Positions 1-11,767 of a stretch of DNA of 64,000 bases are shown here, piece by piece. The DNA is from Acanthopleura granulata. Taxonomy: Eukaryota > Mollusca > Polyplacophora > Chitonida > Chitonidae. The stretch's first letter is position 1. Each line of letters starts with the position of its first letter. Below the pieces are notes generated by a model. The model did no database searches, was not told the origin of the DNA, and worked only from the letters and a program-made list of their open reading frames with translations. Where the stretch lies: the NCBI GenBank assembly GCA_016165875.1, contig JABBOT010000004.1, positions 33,573,783-33,637,782 on the forward strand. Reading direction: 5' to 3'. Both the position numbers and the translations under genes were made by a program.

Positions 1-96
1 AACAGAAAAGATTATTGGCTTCATGAAGGAATTGTGGTAAAATTAATTACCAAGAAATTAGGAGAACGATACCACAAGAAAAAAGCTGTTGTTATG
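1..96 (+). CDS. KIN: KIN exon (window-truncated at 5')
   Basis: This stretch encodes 32 residues containing YWLHEGIVVKLITKKLGERY. It ends in phase 0 at a consensus GTAAGT donor (97). Its 5' end lies outside the window. Confidence 0.93.
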
Positions 97-3000
97 GTAA
101 GTATTCTCTCTGGACTTGTTCTTTATTGGGATTATTGGGACTTACAGTCAGGTAGGTTTCCATAAAACATTTGGAATTTTCAGTGTAAACATGTGCTTAA
201 ATACAAGCACCTGACGTATGGATTCAATCCCAGGGACTTTGTTTACCCCCTTCACCACTCGCTAGTTAAGCAGACCAGTGTAGATGAAAATCAGTTGTCA
301 TGCATTAGTATTGTGTGTATGCCATGTCTCTCTATGTCACAAATGGTAAATTTCATCACGGACTTTGGTGTCTTACTTTAGGCACTCCTGTTCTCTTCAT
401 GTACATAACTTACCACTGTTGTGTGTTTGAAGATTATGGTGTGAAACAACAGTGGAGTCAATTGAAATAGATGTATTCAATAAGCAAAGGCATGGAAAAC
501 TATCTTTTTCTTATACTCTTCATATGTAGTTTTTCATACAGTGGAAACTATTATTCTATTTATCAAAAGATTTATACATGTAGCTAATCTAAGTTCTTAG
601 AAGGGTTCTGAATAATTCATCAAATGCACTGGTATTAAACTATCTTGGTATTTTTGCTATTTATCTGAGAAACACCTAAGACTTACATTGTACAGAGTAA
701 TAATCATAACCTGAAAGGTGTACTCGAATTTATATACATGTAGTCCGGCATTTTAACTGGAGCCTTGAGAGTTGACGATGCAGGTGAAGTGAGTATAACC
801 ATGTCAACATCCCCACACAACTCCCCAGTGACACCTAATGACAAAGAATGACAACCAGACAAGTCCTGGGATATGTTTTACAATAAGCCATCTAATCTAT
901 CTGTGAACTATGGTAATTACATGTATGTCTTCTTCAGGTGATTGATAAAGACAAAAATTTCTCACTTTCAGGAGGTAAAGGATCTGTTTACAGCAACAGT
1001 GAAGATGTTAGACAGTGAAAAAGTCTTGAAAGTCGATCAAACACATGTAGAAACAGTCATTCCAGCATTGGGTATGGTATCCATTTAAATTATTGCCAAG
1101 ATTTTTGAATTGGACGTGGGTGATCTTAAATGAATGAAAGACTTCTATAAAGCACTTTCATGTAAATTTTTCACTTTGATTAGCTCAGCGTGTAATGCAA
1201 GGACCTTTCTCAAGTAAATGCAAATTTGAAATGTTATATTTTTATGAAAGTTAAAGTGCCACTCTGGTCAGAATACAAATTGTGTGATATGAAAAGAAAG
1301 TGATATGAAAGAAATCCTACAGAGTAAGCCAAACACCATGTTTCAAAAGGATTTTGATGAATAACACTATTTAACCCATATAACTGAAGATTCCTTGAAA
1401 AAACGAAATCTTTGGCTGTGCAGATAAAATTTTTTTGATTATATGTGATGTGATAATATTCCCTCTATGACGTTAAATCAGACATATGTGATGTTAAGTA
1501 AGGCATTTATGCTGGGATGACGTCAAAAGCGTTTGAAAGGGCAGCGTCATATGTGTATACATGTCAGCGATTGATGACGTCATGTGTTCATGTCACACCA
1601 GGCAAAGTGGAAGCGACAGAAATATTTTGTTTCCTTATACTCTTACGAAAAGGCACAATATCGGTTTTAATTCGCTGCAATATTTTCACAATTTAGGAAA
1701 GCTATTCAGACTATCCCAGTCTTTATCAATTAACCTTGCTTTTAAAACAAATGTTTTGGCACCAAAGTAACTCTCAAATAATGCAGATGTTTACTCTATG
1801 CATTAGTTATGACAAACGTGATGTTCATTGTATCCATTGGTTACAGCATCTGTTACATGGTCATGACATAACAAAGGTGACGTTTTACTGTATCCATTGG
1901 TTACAACATTTGGTATGTGGTCATGTCATAACAGTCAGAGTCTCTGATGAGACAGTAGCTCTATTTTGGGACAAAATTATCAGGGTATTGATTACAAAAT
2001 TAAGTATGTTGGTGTTTATACACTATACAGCTACACTCATGACTGGTTTCATATAAATTAAATACTTAGTGTAGGAAGATGCAAACTAACAGATGATGTT
2101 CAATTGAAAGTGAGAATTGATACTGTCAGTTATGTACTTGTTACTTGTACCAAGTATAACTGACAAAAACTGCACAAGAAGCATTTTGAAACAAGTGCTA
2201 TCAGAAGCTGGGCAGACAGGCAATATAACAAAAAATGGACTAAAAAAAATTGAAAGTCAGTACTATGAAATATGTATCTTAATGTAGTTTACACTTAATA
2301 CACGTAACATAATTCATTGAAATCAGTTGGAGGAGTAGCGCTTGGAACAATTGTTCACAGATGCTGGGCAGACATACATGTACAGGTAGACAACAGGCCA
2401 TCAAAAATGAGTACTGTATGAATACAGAAGATTTATGTATTTTGATGAAGTCTACACTTGTACCAAGTTTTGTTGAAATTGGACAGAACCTGTAACAGTA
2501 GTAGTATTATTAAAGAAATGCGCTGTATGACCAGTCAGAGAGATGGACAAGCAATCATCGAAATTGAAAGTAGATACTAGTTTTATTGAAATTGGGAAAA
2601 AAGCTGTAGGAGGAGCAATGTTTTCAAAGAATTGTTAACATATACTGGATGAACAGACACACGGAAAGCTGATTATCAAAATTGAAAACTGATACTACGA
2701 ATTAGGTATCTTGATGAAGTCCACACCTGAACCAAGTTTCAATGAAGTCAGACTAAAACTGTAGGAGGAGTAGCTTTTTGAAAGAAATTGTTTGAAGGAA
2801 TGTTTACTGTATCTGTTGATGACAACATATGTTGTGTGGTCATTGCAACATAACTAACATGTAAAATGTGTAGAGTTGTCATCTAAGTAACACCTTTACA
2901 CTGTATGAGTATTCAATTAAATAATTAATAAAACCAACCAAATATATAAATACATAATTACATGCATGTTGTATTTGTAACAGTTGATTGATCAACTGGG

Positions 3001-5007
3001 TAGTTGAAATAAAACTGATAATGAGTACATGATCGGGTAAGGACCAGTGGCACAAAGAGTTAGACTAGATGAGGGGTGATGACATTTTTTTCTTCCCGTA
3101 CTTTATGTGTACGGCATGTACGGGGAGCAGGTTGTAGTCTGGTGGTTTGGGGTGCTTCCCTTGACTGGTGACAAAAAGCGGATGATGTTTATTGAAGACC
3201 TTTTGTCTTCCAACAGTATGGTGTGCATATTTGTATGTCACGTGTGGAAAAGCTCATCCTTACCTTGCCACAGGTCGGTGGTTTTCTCTGGACACTCCTG
3301 TTTCCTAAACTCATAAAAGGGTTCACCAGAGCACATGTATAAGCCATAGTTCTTGAGTATGGGAATCAAGTATTAATGAAATAAATAAATAACTATATTT
3401 ACATGGAAAGTTTGAATCAAATTCCTGCCAAGGTATTTATACCATTATTCTTTCTGTTAACAGGAAAACGCGTATTGATTGTCAATGGAGCTTACAGGGG
3501 ACAGGAGGCCAAACTATCTGAAATTAATGAGAAAAAATTCAGCTGCACTGTCACACTCAACTTGGTAAGTAATGGCTTCTGTTTTGCAATGTCTTGAGTA
3601 ATTCATTAAATAGCAGTCAGATATGTATTTGTTTTATTTATTTGATTGGTGTTTTACGCTGTACTCAAGAATATTTCACTTAAACAACAGCGGCCAGCAA
3701 TGTGGTGGGAGGAAACCGGGCATGCGCAGGTGGCTGGCAGACCTTCCCAAGTACAGCTGGAGAGGAAGCCAGCATGAGCTGAACTTGAACTCACAGTGAC
3801 CACACTGGTGGGAGGCTTCTGGGTCATTACGCTACACTAGCAGCTTCCGTATGTTAGAATTTATGGATTACCTCCCTCAGAATATTTATGGAACCTTGGT
3901 AAGAATAAGTGACCATTTGTGCAGGCTTACATTTGCAGCATACCATTTGTTTTCCGCCAGTCTGGCGTGGTAGCACATGACTCATGGGAAAGCTCCTCAG
4001 TAACTTGTCATATGCCAGTGGTTTAACCTGGGTATTCTGTTTCCTGCACCAATAAAAGTTACTGCCATGGTAATTACTTGCTGTGTTTTTTTAATTCCTA
4101 AGGAGATTGCTGAGATTGATGCATGAGGTCACAGTTATTTGTTCAATTATCTCTCACCAGGCCATTGCGAGACTGAAAATAAGTACGTCACGTTTTTGGA
4201 CTAAGCACCCCTGTGGAGAAGGTGGTTACCTGATCCATGTGGTCTTGATCCAATATTATGTAACATGGAAAATATGTATGACCTTACAGTTTTGTTACAT
4301 GGAAAATGTGCATGATCCAACAACTTTGTTACATGGAAAATATGCATCGTCTCACAACTTTCTCCAAAATGGTACAAAACTATATGTATTTTCAGGCCAA
4401 GCCATGTAATGTGTGTGTGCCAAGCTGAATGTGAATTCCGGAAAGTACATTAGTCAAGTGTATTATAGTTGGACATACCAGGTTGACGTAACCGGTTACC
4501 TGTAGAACAAATATAACCTCCTTTCAGTAATAACCTCACACCTCTCATCAATGTGTTGTGAGTTCAAGTCCTGTTCACACTGACTTCCTCCCCTGTCATA
4601 TGCGGAAAGGTTTGCCAGCAATCTACAAATGGTTCTGAGGTTCCCCGGGCTCTGCAAGGTTTCCTCCCATCATAATACTGGCTGTGGATATGTAAGTGAA
4701 ATTTTGTGAGTTAAACTCCAGTCAAATAAATAACCTGTCTACTGTTCAGCAAGCAATAAGAAAGTCACTCACTCTGGATTCTCAGGACTCATCGTGAGCA
4801 TTGTAGGTTCTGTCATGTTCATATGATTTTAATAAAAATGTCATGCATTTTTATCCATGTATATACCAATGGGAATATATTGCTGCAGTATCGTGTTCAG
4901 GGGATTCTCAAATTTATCACACCTTGTTATGGTTTCAGGGACCATTAAAAGGCAGGGTACTTGAAAATATCCAGTATGAAGATATCAGCAAACTTCATGT
5001 GACGTGA
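1..5007 (+). CDS. KIN: KIN17 DNA/RNA-binding protein homologue, C-terminal 121 residues (partial, 4 exons)
   Basis: Coding exons 1..96, 972..1071, 3464..3564 and 4939..5007 join in phase (0, 1, 0) to 121 codons ending in TGA. The peptide opens NRKDYWLHEGIVVKLITKKL, continues with GERYHKKKAVVM, includes QTHVETVIPALGKRVLIVNG, and ends GPLKGRVLENIQYEDISKLH plus VT. This matches what I know of the KIN17 C-terminus, a tandem SH3-like/KOW module that binds RNA and nucleoprotein. KIN17 is a conserved nuclear zinc-finger protein linked to DNA replication, repair and spliceosomes. The zinc finger and winged helix lie upstream of the window. Donors GTAAGT, GTATGG and GTAAGT and acceptors TTTCAG, AACAG and TTTCAG are seen directly. 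GPKOW was considered because of the KOW module, but the residues fit KIN17 much better. Confidence 0.95.
972..1071 (+). CDS. KIN: KIN exon
   Basis: The acceptor is ..CTTTCAG at 970-971 and the donor is GTATGG at 1072. It encodes EVKDLFTATVKMLDSEKVLK then VDQTHVETVIPALG, and ends in phase 1 inside the Gly codon. Confidence 0.95.
1815..1940 (+). repeat. Tandem duplication of ~57 bp in KIN intron
   Basis: The segment containing 'tgtatccattggttaca' and 'tggtcatgacataac' is present twice in a row (about 1822 and 1880). A more diverged third version lies near 2805. It has no coding content. Confidence 0.6.
2095..2800 (+). repeat. Diverged ~155-bp tandem repeat in KIN intron
   Basis: Four to five degraded copies can be followed by their shared core 'ctgtaggaggagtagc' near 2322, 2489, 2604 and 2759, each followed by an 'aaagaaattg'-like string. 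Similar 'aactgtaggaggag' repeats are, from memory, common in lophotrochozoan genomes. No coding potential is seen. Confidence 0.5.
3207..3330 (+). repeat. SINE-like dispersed repeat fragment (family 2)
   Basis: The stretch with 'ggtcggtggttttctctgg' and 'cctgtttcct' followed by 'ataaaa' reappears in diverged form at 3943-4060. Its last part also reappears near 5665-5690. This suggests an old dispersed repeat in + orientation. Confidence 0.4.
3464..3564 (+). CDS. KIN: KIN exon
   Basis: The acceptor ..TTAACAG ends at 3463 and the donor is GTAAGT at 3565. It encodes KRVLIVNGAYRGQEAKLSEI then NEKKFSCTVTLNL, the KOW motif region (NGAYRG). Confidence 0.95.
3631..3850 (-). repeat. tRNA-derived SINE, antisense copy in KIN intron
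   Basis: Read on the - strand, this has a head with 'gtgagttcaagttcagctc' (B-box-like), a body with 'gctggcttcctctcc' and a tail 'gagtacagcgtaaaacacc' followed by an AAATA-type tail. It is the same family as the copies near 4527, 9047, 26530, 35660 and 44142. Its head differs from the 9047 copy, so it may be another subfamily. Confidence 0.8.
3943..4060 (+). repeat. SINE-like dispersed repeat fragment (family 2)
   Basis: This is a diverged partner of 3207-3330: 'gggaaagctcctcagtaac', 'ccagtggtttaacctggg' and 'tgtttcctgcaccaataaaa' match in order. Confidence 0.4.
4250..4375 (+). repeat. Short tandem repeat, ~35-bp unit x3
   Basis: Three successive copies of 'gttacatggaaaatatgcat' begin near 4259, 4296 and 4329. 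The region is a KIN intron. Confidence 0.6.
4527..4735 (+). repeat. tRNA-derived SINE, degraded sense copy
   Basis: The order of landmarks is that of the SINE family: 'gtgagttcaagtcctg' (B-box region), 'gacttcctcccc', 'ccccgggctctgca', 'tttcctcccatcataata', then 'agtcaaataaata'. It is more diverged than the copy at 9047. Confidence 0.7.
4939..5007 (+). CDS. KIN: KIN terminal coding exon
   Basis: The acceptor TTTCAG ends at 4938. It encodes GPLKGRVLENIQYEDISKLH and VT, then TGA at 5005-5007. The ending IQYEDISKL is the characteristic KIN17 C-terminus. Confidence 0.95.
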   Translation, partial: GPLKGRVLENIQYEDISKLHVT

Positions 5008-5230
5008 CACTGGCCACATCTTTGAAAGCATTGTACAATAATTCATATCTTAGTGTGAAACATCTTCCAGCCAATAAATAGATTCCATGGTAAAGTTCGT
5101 GAGTAACATGTCATTGGCTTAGATCATGCCTTCCAGTTGCAAGCACCCACAAAATTGACTGCTGTTGCATGTTAAGTGAGAATGTATGTAAATGGTGTAA
5201 ATCACAACAATAAAATTAGGTACTTTACAG
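5008..5230 (+). promoter_or_regulatory. KIN 3' UTR with candidate poly(A) signals
   Basis: AATAAA hexamers occur at 5073-5078 and 5209-5214, 66 and 202 bases after the KIN stop codon. Either could direct 3' end formation. The cleavage site cannot be seen. Confidence 0.5.
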
Positions 5231-6720
5231 TCAGTATCAAATCCTTGTGTAATAAAGTGAAATACACCATGGTACAATTGTTTGAATCTCATTCAACACT
5301 CATTTAGTCTTTGACTTCTTGCTTTTGTAGGATTTTTCAAATTTTATCTACTGCTCTGAATTTGTGTAAAGTGCAAGCAGGTGTAAACCTTAGTTATCCT
5401 GCAGTTTCAGGTTACTCTAGGGTAGGACACTACAAACACTGGGAATAACTTACATCTCAACTTCATGTGTATCTGCGAAATAAAATGTCACTCAAGGTAA
5501 CCAGATGACAAAGAGGAATACATTTTTAAAGTTATATTCGCTTTTCATCGTTACCTTTGCCATACAAATTTGACTTTGTCAATGTTGGCTTTTCACAAGA
5601 ACCTGTAATGAATCTCCATCCACAAAATCATGGTACCTGGGTGACAAGACTGATCGTTGAAGACCGGTTTCTTCCTCAGCATAAAACTGACCACAGTTGT
5701 GTAAGTGGACAATTTTAGTCCTTTTGGAAAACTAAACATTGTTAAAATTTATCTGTTTTTGTTATGTAAGAGAATCACATTTTTTTTAACCGCGGAAGAG
5801 AAAACTGTAGGTCGTATGGATGTTTAATGATGAATTGTGAATATCCATCCTTGTAAATTTGTACATGTAAAAATTAACCATTATCTGGTGAATTTTCCTG
5901 TATTAAAGAATATGCCATCATCTATTATATGAACTTCAAATTAAACCATATTTTAATATCAGTTATGTGTAATGTTTCTGAAAATGTTTGAAGTACTGAT
6001 AGTTTCTTGTAAATCTGGGTTTCATTACCAAACACACCTGAAACTGTTTCTGCATTTCTTAATGGATTTAAACTATATTGGATGGACTGTTGATCTAGTA
6101 TCAAGCGTTATCAGCGTGAAAACATTTTACATGTAGAGTACTGCCACCACTGTTCTTAAACCCAGGCGGTAAACGGTCAATAGCACTTGCATGACCACTT
6201 AGGTGGTTTTATATAAATCTGCTGGACATCACTAGCCTGCGATCACCAATACGCATAGAGTACATAGATTTTAACCCACAGACTAATCTATGGCAGTGTC
6301 AATTACTAGCCGAAGGGCTGCCCCGGCCTATCTGGTGTCCATAATTCTGGGTGCTGATTGCTGCCGTAAGTGAAATGTTGTGGCATACCGGTTGCATACC
6401 GGTATTCGTCGCCTATCTATAAATCAATCACTGGTGAAAGGGAATACAGTCGGTGTTTAAATTAGATACAGTTGTTTGCATTAGGCAGTTGTTTGCATAG
6501 AGAAGTCCTTTCACACAAAAGGTTGTGTGGTCTGCCCAAACATTATGGTTTTTAGTAACCATCTGGTAATGTTCAGAAAGCCCCACCTCCCCCCCCCAAA
6601 GAAACTTATCGCACTGTTTGATAGCTTCGCACTACATTTACTACCTTTCACAATCATCAACTGTACAGTGCTGTCTAGTTGTGGATTAGGTAATACCGAA
6701 TACCGCACATCACTGTGGAA
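5230..6720. other. Intergenic, no gene recognised
   Basis: There are no long open frames, splice-consistent exons or RNA genes. Only a scrap of the family 2 repeat near 5665-5690 and AT-rich unique-looking DNA were noticed. Confidence 0.5.
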
Positions 6721-7360
6721 TATGCAAGTATGAGAATGTACGGCAACAGCCACAGAGTACAGTATACGGTAGCCGCACAGCAGTGTATACAGTAGCCGCA
6801 TAGCACAGTGGAATGTGCGTGATAATGTAAGGCAATAGCCACGCAATACAGTATACAGTAGCCACACAACAGCGTGGGATGTGCAAGCGTAAGACCGTGC
6901 GGCACAGCCACAGATTACAATATACAGTAGCCACACAGCAGTGTATCATGTGCAAGCTTGAGAATGTACGACACAGCCACATAGTACAGTATACAGCAGC
7001 CACACAGCAGTGTGTGATGTGCAAGCGTGAAAAGGTACGGTTCAGCCATACAATACAGTATACAGTAGCTGCACAGCAATGTGCAAGCGTGAGTATGTAC
7101 GGCACAACGACACAGGACAGTATACAATGGCCACACAGGAGTGTGTGATGTGCAAGCGTGAGAATGTACGACACAATCACACAGTATAGTACACAGCCAC
7201 ACAGCAGTGTGAAATGTGCTAGCATGAGAATGTACGGCATACTCACACAATATAGTATACAGTAGCTGCGCAGTAGTGTATGATGTGCAAGGGTGAGAAT
7301 GTACGGCACAGCCACACAGTACAGTATACAGTAGATGCATAGTACTATTGAATGTGGCCG
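6720..7360. repeat. 69-bp minisatellite, about 9 copies
   Basis: The core 'gagaatgtacggcacagcc' recurs near 6732, 6821, 6891, 6960, 7029, 7091, 7160, 7226 and 7295, mostly 66-70 bases apart. Each unit also holds 'acagtatacagtagcc' and 'gtgatgtgcaagcgt'. Open frames of 140-234 codons on the - strand are by-products of the repeat (rich in C, Y, H and L) and show no domain. Confidence 0.9.
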
Positions 7361-7473
7361 GCTGATCGTATTGTCTGTATACCACGCAGCATTCTGTGGA
7401 TGTGTTAACAACATGCTAATATATTTGGAAACAGATGTGTGACACCTTTTTGTTCAGAACTTTACAATTATAC

Positions 7474-8722
7474 TAACACGCAAAAGAAACGCAAGTTTTT
7501 TTTTTCCCAATAGGAAACAAACTGAGAACCATAAATCGATACGAGTTTCAGCATGTAGAGAAGCATTATGGTGTAACGAATATTTCTGATTGCATTTTCG
7601 AAGCCATGTGTAAGGACGCATGAAATTAATGAATCGCCAAAAACGCATCTGTTCAATAAATACGTGGGCAACATGCACACATTTCTTGTGAAATCGAACA
7701 TGTAGGAATTGTCATGAACTTTGGTGGGTATAAAACTGTGCCAACAATGCCAAGCTTAACTGAAATCCATAGAAACCAGGCTATCGGACGTGTGGAAGCT
7801 GGAGAGTCTTTCCAAGAAGTTGCCCATCATTTCAACGCACATATAACCACAATTTACCGTGTCCAGCATCGATACATTAACCGGGACGCTATGATTCGAC
7901 GCCTCCATTCCAACAACCTCAGATGTCGCCAACCAGCACGTCGTCCTGTTCTCCAACTAAGGCATCGACAAGCACGACTTTAGTGGGCACAGAGTCATCA
8001 AAATTGGCAGAAACGTTTGGAAAGCGGATCCATCGGGTGAACCTAGCGTCGTGATACGGGCAGGGATTGGACTTGATGTGATTTTTCAACCCATTTGCTT
8101 CCACAATGTTGGTCAAGATCATGGACACGACGTCACTGCTCAGCGTTACACAGACCAAGAGATAACACCTCACGTTGTTCCATATTTTGCACAACATCAA
8201 CAACTTTTTCCAGCAGGACAACGCTCGTCCCCATGCTCCCAGAGCAACCATGGCCTTCCTCCAACAGCAAAACATCTATGTTCCACCGTGGTCAGCCCTC
8301 AACCATGATCTGAACCCCATCGAACACTTGTGGGAGGACGTTCAAACGAGTCCGCACGATGTGACACCAGCCCCTACAACTGCCCATGAGCTACGCACAG
8401 CTACTCTGGATGTGTGCAGGGGGAATCCCTAGGGCCTTCATAAATCGTCTGATCCACTCAATGTACTGGAAATGTGTTGCAGTAATCAATTCTAATGGTG
8501 CTCACTCTAGGTATCGACTGAAGTATTGAGTATTGACCCGAAAGTGTATGGCCCGTTAACCTTTAGTAAAAATAATGATGTCATCTGTGTTTCCATCCAT
8601 TGAAAATGTCTTTAGTCAATTTTTTTCCAGTCTTACCCTATTTGTAACTGTTGTCTTTACTGTTGAAAATAAATAAGACTTCTACTTGATACCCGACATG
8701 CGTTTCTTTTGAGTGTGTGTAG
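7474..8722 (+). mobile_element. Degenerate Tc1/mariner-type DNA transposon
   Basis: Terminal inverted repeats are visible: 'acacgcaaaagaaacgca' at 7476, and its inverse 'tgcgtttcttttgagtgtgt' ending near 8718, with TA dinucleotides outside both. The 3' copy differs by a two-base insertion. The ~1.25-kb span contains a broken transposase and is close to the usual ~1.3-1.6 kb of a full element. Exact boundaries are uncertain by a few bases. Confidence 0.85.
7747..8431 (+). pseudogene. Tc1-like (DD34E) transposase, broken
   Basis: The N-terminal part reads MPSLTEIHRNQAIGRVEAGE, then SFQEVAHHFNAHITTIYRV, a Tc1-type helix-turn-helix. It continues to RCRQPARRPVLQLRHRQARL and hits a stop at 7981. 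The segment that should hold the first catalytic Asp is missing. A second frame (about 8119-8210) carries DVTAQRYTDQEITPHVVPYF. A frameshift leads to a third stretch (8175-8431) with FFQQDNARPHAP and LNPIEHLWEDV. From the Asp of QQDNARPH to the Glu of NPIEHLW there are 34 residues, the DD34E spacing of the Tc1 family. Because of the deletion, stop and frameshift it cannot be active. Confidence 0.85.
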
Positions 8723-9046
8723 TTGAGAGTCCACTTACACACGACATGTGTGGGAAATATGACAAAGTTTTGTTTAATATAAGCTCAAAAATGCTACGTT
8801 TGTGTTCTCAATGTATATTGCACATACATGTTGACGTTTCTCTTCTTTCTAAGTTAAAGCCGACGGACTGAAAATGCACACACAACATGTGAAGTCAAAT
8901 AGTAGATATACTTGCCACTACCGTAACTGTGTCCAATATGCCTACACAATTGGTAAACACTTGCTATCAACAGCACCATAAACTGTAGAGAAATATTTCT
9001 GTTATCTTTACACCTATCTCGTCGTGGTCATTCATTGCTGGGTTGT

Positions 9047-9305
9047 GGGGCCTCCGTGGCCGAGGTGATTAGCGCGCCACATGGCGTACTGACCTATGTG
9101 CCTCTCACCTATGCGTTCGCTGTGAGTTAAAGTTCAGCTCCTGCTGGCTTCCTATCCATTCGTACGCCAGATGGTCAGACAGCAAGAATAGTCGTGGATT
9201 TCCCCCGGGCTCTGTCCGGTGTCATCCTATCATAATGCTGGCCGCCGTCGTATGGGTGAAATATTCTTGAGTACGGCGTGAAACACCAGTTAAAGATGTA
9301 AATCC
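9047..9305 (+). repeat. tRNA-derived SINE, best-preserved copy
   Basis: The head 'ggggcctccgtggccgaggt' contains TGGCCGAGGTG, a good RNA polymerase III A box. 'gagttaaagttcagctcc' stands at the B-box position. The body has 'ccccgggctctgtccggtg' and 'taatgctggccgccgtcg', and the 3' end has 'attcttgagtacggcgtg' and 'aaacaccagttaaa'. I recognise this layout from molluscan SINEs. The family name cannot be given with certainty. Confidence 0.85.
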
Positions 9306-9621
9306 TTGGTTATGCAGCGCCCTTTGACACGGATACTATGGGTACTATGCCTGAGTATGTATCAATAGGCTGCGTGTTTGAAACCTGTCCAGATCCACAC
9401 CCAATTCATGTGTACTAACCAGGTTATCCCCTTTCAACTCGACCACTGTATTATTTAAGCCTATACGAATGTTGAGGTAATCCGAATTATGATAAAATAA
9501 ATGCTGGGACCATTTACATCGCCTGCGAGGATGACAATTAGTCCCCGTGCGAAATATAACGCAAATAACGCTTTATCAGCTGATCTTTTGTTGGCTGAAT
9601 TAACGATATTGAACTGTAGTC

Positions 9622-9910
9622 TTACAGGTTTGACAGATATAGCTGGCTGGATTGGCTGTCCGGGGGTTTGGCAGGTATAGCTTACCGGCTCTCCAAGCCC
9701 GGAGGTTTGGCAGATACAGCTCGCTGGCTCGGCAGACCTGTCGAAGTTCGTAGGTGGAGCTGGCTGGCTCTGCTGAGCTGTTTAAGTTCGGAGGTTTGAC
9801 AGATACAGCTGGTTGACTCTGCTGAGCTTTTTAACCCCGGAGGTTTGGGAGTTATAGCTGGCTGGCTCGGCTGAGCTATCTAAGTCCGGAGGTTTGGCAG
9901 ATACAAATGG
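9622..9910. repeat. ~49-bp minisatellite, about 6 copies
   Basis: The unit 'ggaggtttggcagatacagc' followed by 'tggctggctcggctgagct' repeats about six times with substitutions and small indels. The array ends at 'ggtttggcagatacaaatgg'. It is more GC-rich than its surroundings. Confidence 0.85.
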
Positions 9911-9911
9911 C

Positions 9912-11640
9912 AGTCACATTACTGAAATGTAGGGGGATGTAATTACTGTACCGGTCTCGTATCTTTTACAATAAGCGAAAATTCTTTAATCAGCATAATA
10001 TAAAAACGAGGTTATGGATTTCTCAATGGAAAAAAAATCAACACGAAGAAAGTTGATTGTAACTTTCATTTTCACTGATTGTGATATTGGTAAATTTTGC
10101 AGCAGCTATGCAGGATGCAGGTGGTGGTTACCATGGAATCCATTCATGCGTGGCATTATATATATAGACCTTCAGAACAAGAATTTCAACTTCCGAGACA
10201 AAATTGACGCCCGCGGTTGTATATATATTTTCCACAGCAGGTAGCGGTTTGATAGAAATTGATGTAGTTTATTACGGCATTTTAATATAACTGTATAACG
10301 AGTTGCCACAACTTTCTAATCTCAGATTCTTGGACTGAACGCTGTTGTCACAGTAAACTGTTAAAATCTGTTATGGAAAAACCTTAGTCACTGACACATC
10401 TGCGATAAGATGTTACATAACTGGGCTGTATCCCACTTTTGCAAGCATATATGCTGTATGCGTGCACAGCCCTCTTGACATTTCGCTCGCCAGTGTAAAA
10501 GAAAATGAAACTAGATTTGTCTAATCCAGGAGCGTAATACTAAGCTCTTACTATCACCTGTTGGTCAAGTTCCAGTCATATCAAGACTGTCATATGTTAT
10601 TTTGATAAAGGTCTCATGGTTATAATATGGCATAACAAATTTGATTCACATATGACTGCAGCTGGCCATTAATCGGGCGACTGATCATATGCTTTGTCAT
10701 GTATATTGGTATAACATAGGTGAGATAGATGAAGCACAATTTTCCCATAAAACCTAACTTAAGGCCACTGTGCTCTCTTTACTCATATTGTACGTATCAG
10801 TAGCAACTAGCATGTGGATTCTCAGGGAGTTCCTATGAAAACTGACCACTACACAAGCATTTACAATATACGCCAGATGACCTATAGGCACAACGTGGAC
10901 ACTTTTTTTTTCAGTTCACAGCTGACGCCATGTTTTGTCCTTTTCTTACAATGTACCTGTAACCTGGCATAATAGCGTGTCAGTTTTTATCGATCATTAC
11001 TGGAAACTAGTTAGTACAGAGCCAGTTTCAATGTGCACTTTGTGCCCTGTCCTTTCAACATTTGAGGTTTTGTTATCACCTGTAGGCCATAAAGATCTCA
11101 TGGCTACAATGTACAACATAACAAATTTTATTCACACATGACTACAATTGGCAATTACTGGGATGTATCTAACCCTCGATCATGAGCACGTTGCACTGCA
11201 GAGGTTTAGCGAGAGTTTTCTCTAAAACTGTTGATCTCAAAAGGGGATTGGGGGGGGGGATTTGAGAATGTTTTCAACACCGCATTAAATTGCATTGATT
11301 GATTTTTTTTCGATATCTTGGTATACAATGTTTTTGCAGATCAGCAAATTTCGTCCGGAACTAGGAAGTATACGTACGGTGTTATGAAAGAAAAAGTTTG
11401 GTAAAATGGTGAACGCTAATCATAGTTATTTCCTATCACGTCAGTGGAAGAAAAGTTATGCAAGCGGGAAGAAACGACACTTTTGTAAGGATGATCCTTT
11501 CAGTTCACGCTTAGTGCAACGTTAAGGATAGTAAAACTCAGTTTTCTCTTTGCATAAATCCACCCTAATTTGTTTACTTTATATGATTTGTTAGGTTTTG
11601 TTTTGGTTTTATTCATCAAACTGGTCTGTTGGTTTCTTGC
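9912..11640. other. Intergenic, no gene recognised
   Basis: Only short chance frames are seen. There are several homopolymer runs (for example the G-run near 11253), but no structured feature I can support. Confidence 0.4.
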
Positions 11641-11767
11641 TAGGAACGCCTATTTCTGTTGACGGCTGTTGTCGATGTCGATTCGATACCAAGCTTCTCG
11701 TGAGATAGACCCAGTCGTTAAGCTGACATGTGGGAAGTTATGGAAAGAGTGTAATGGATTGCCGCCA

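Noticed and set aside
1..5007. Assignment of the first gene to GPKOW
   Set aside because: GPKOW also has C-terminal KOW modules, but the residues here (WLHEGIVVKLITKKLG, ETVIPALGKR, IQYEDISKL) fit the KIN17 C-terminus.
6511..7414. Overlapping 140-234-codon frames rich in Cys, Tyr, His and Leu
   Set aside because: They are translations of the 69-bp minisatellite in three frames; no domain, no splice continuity.
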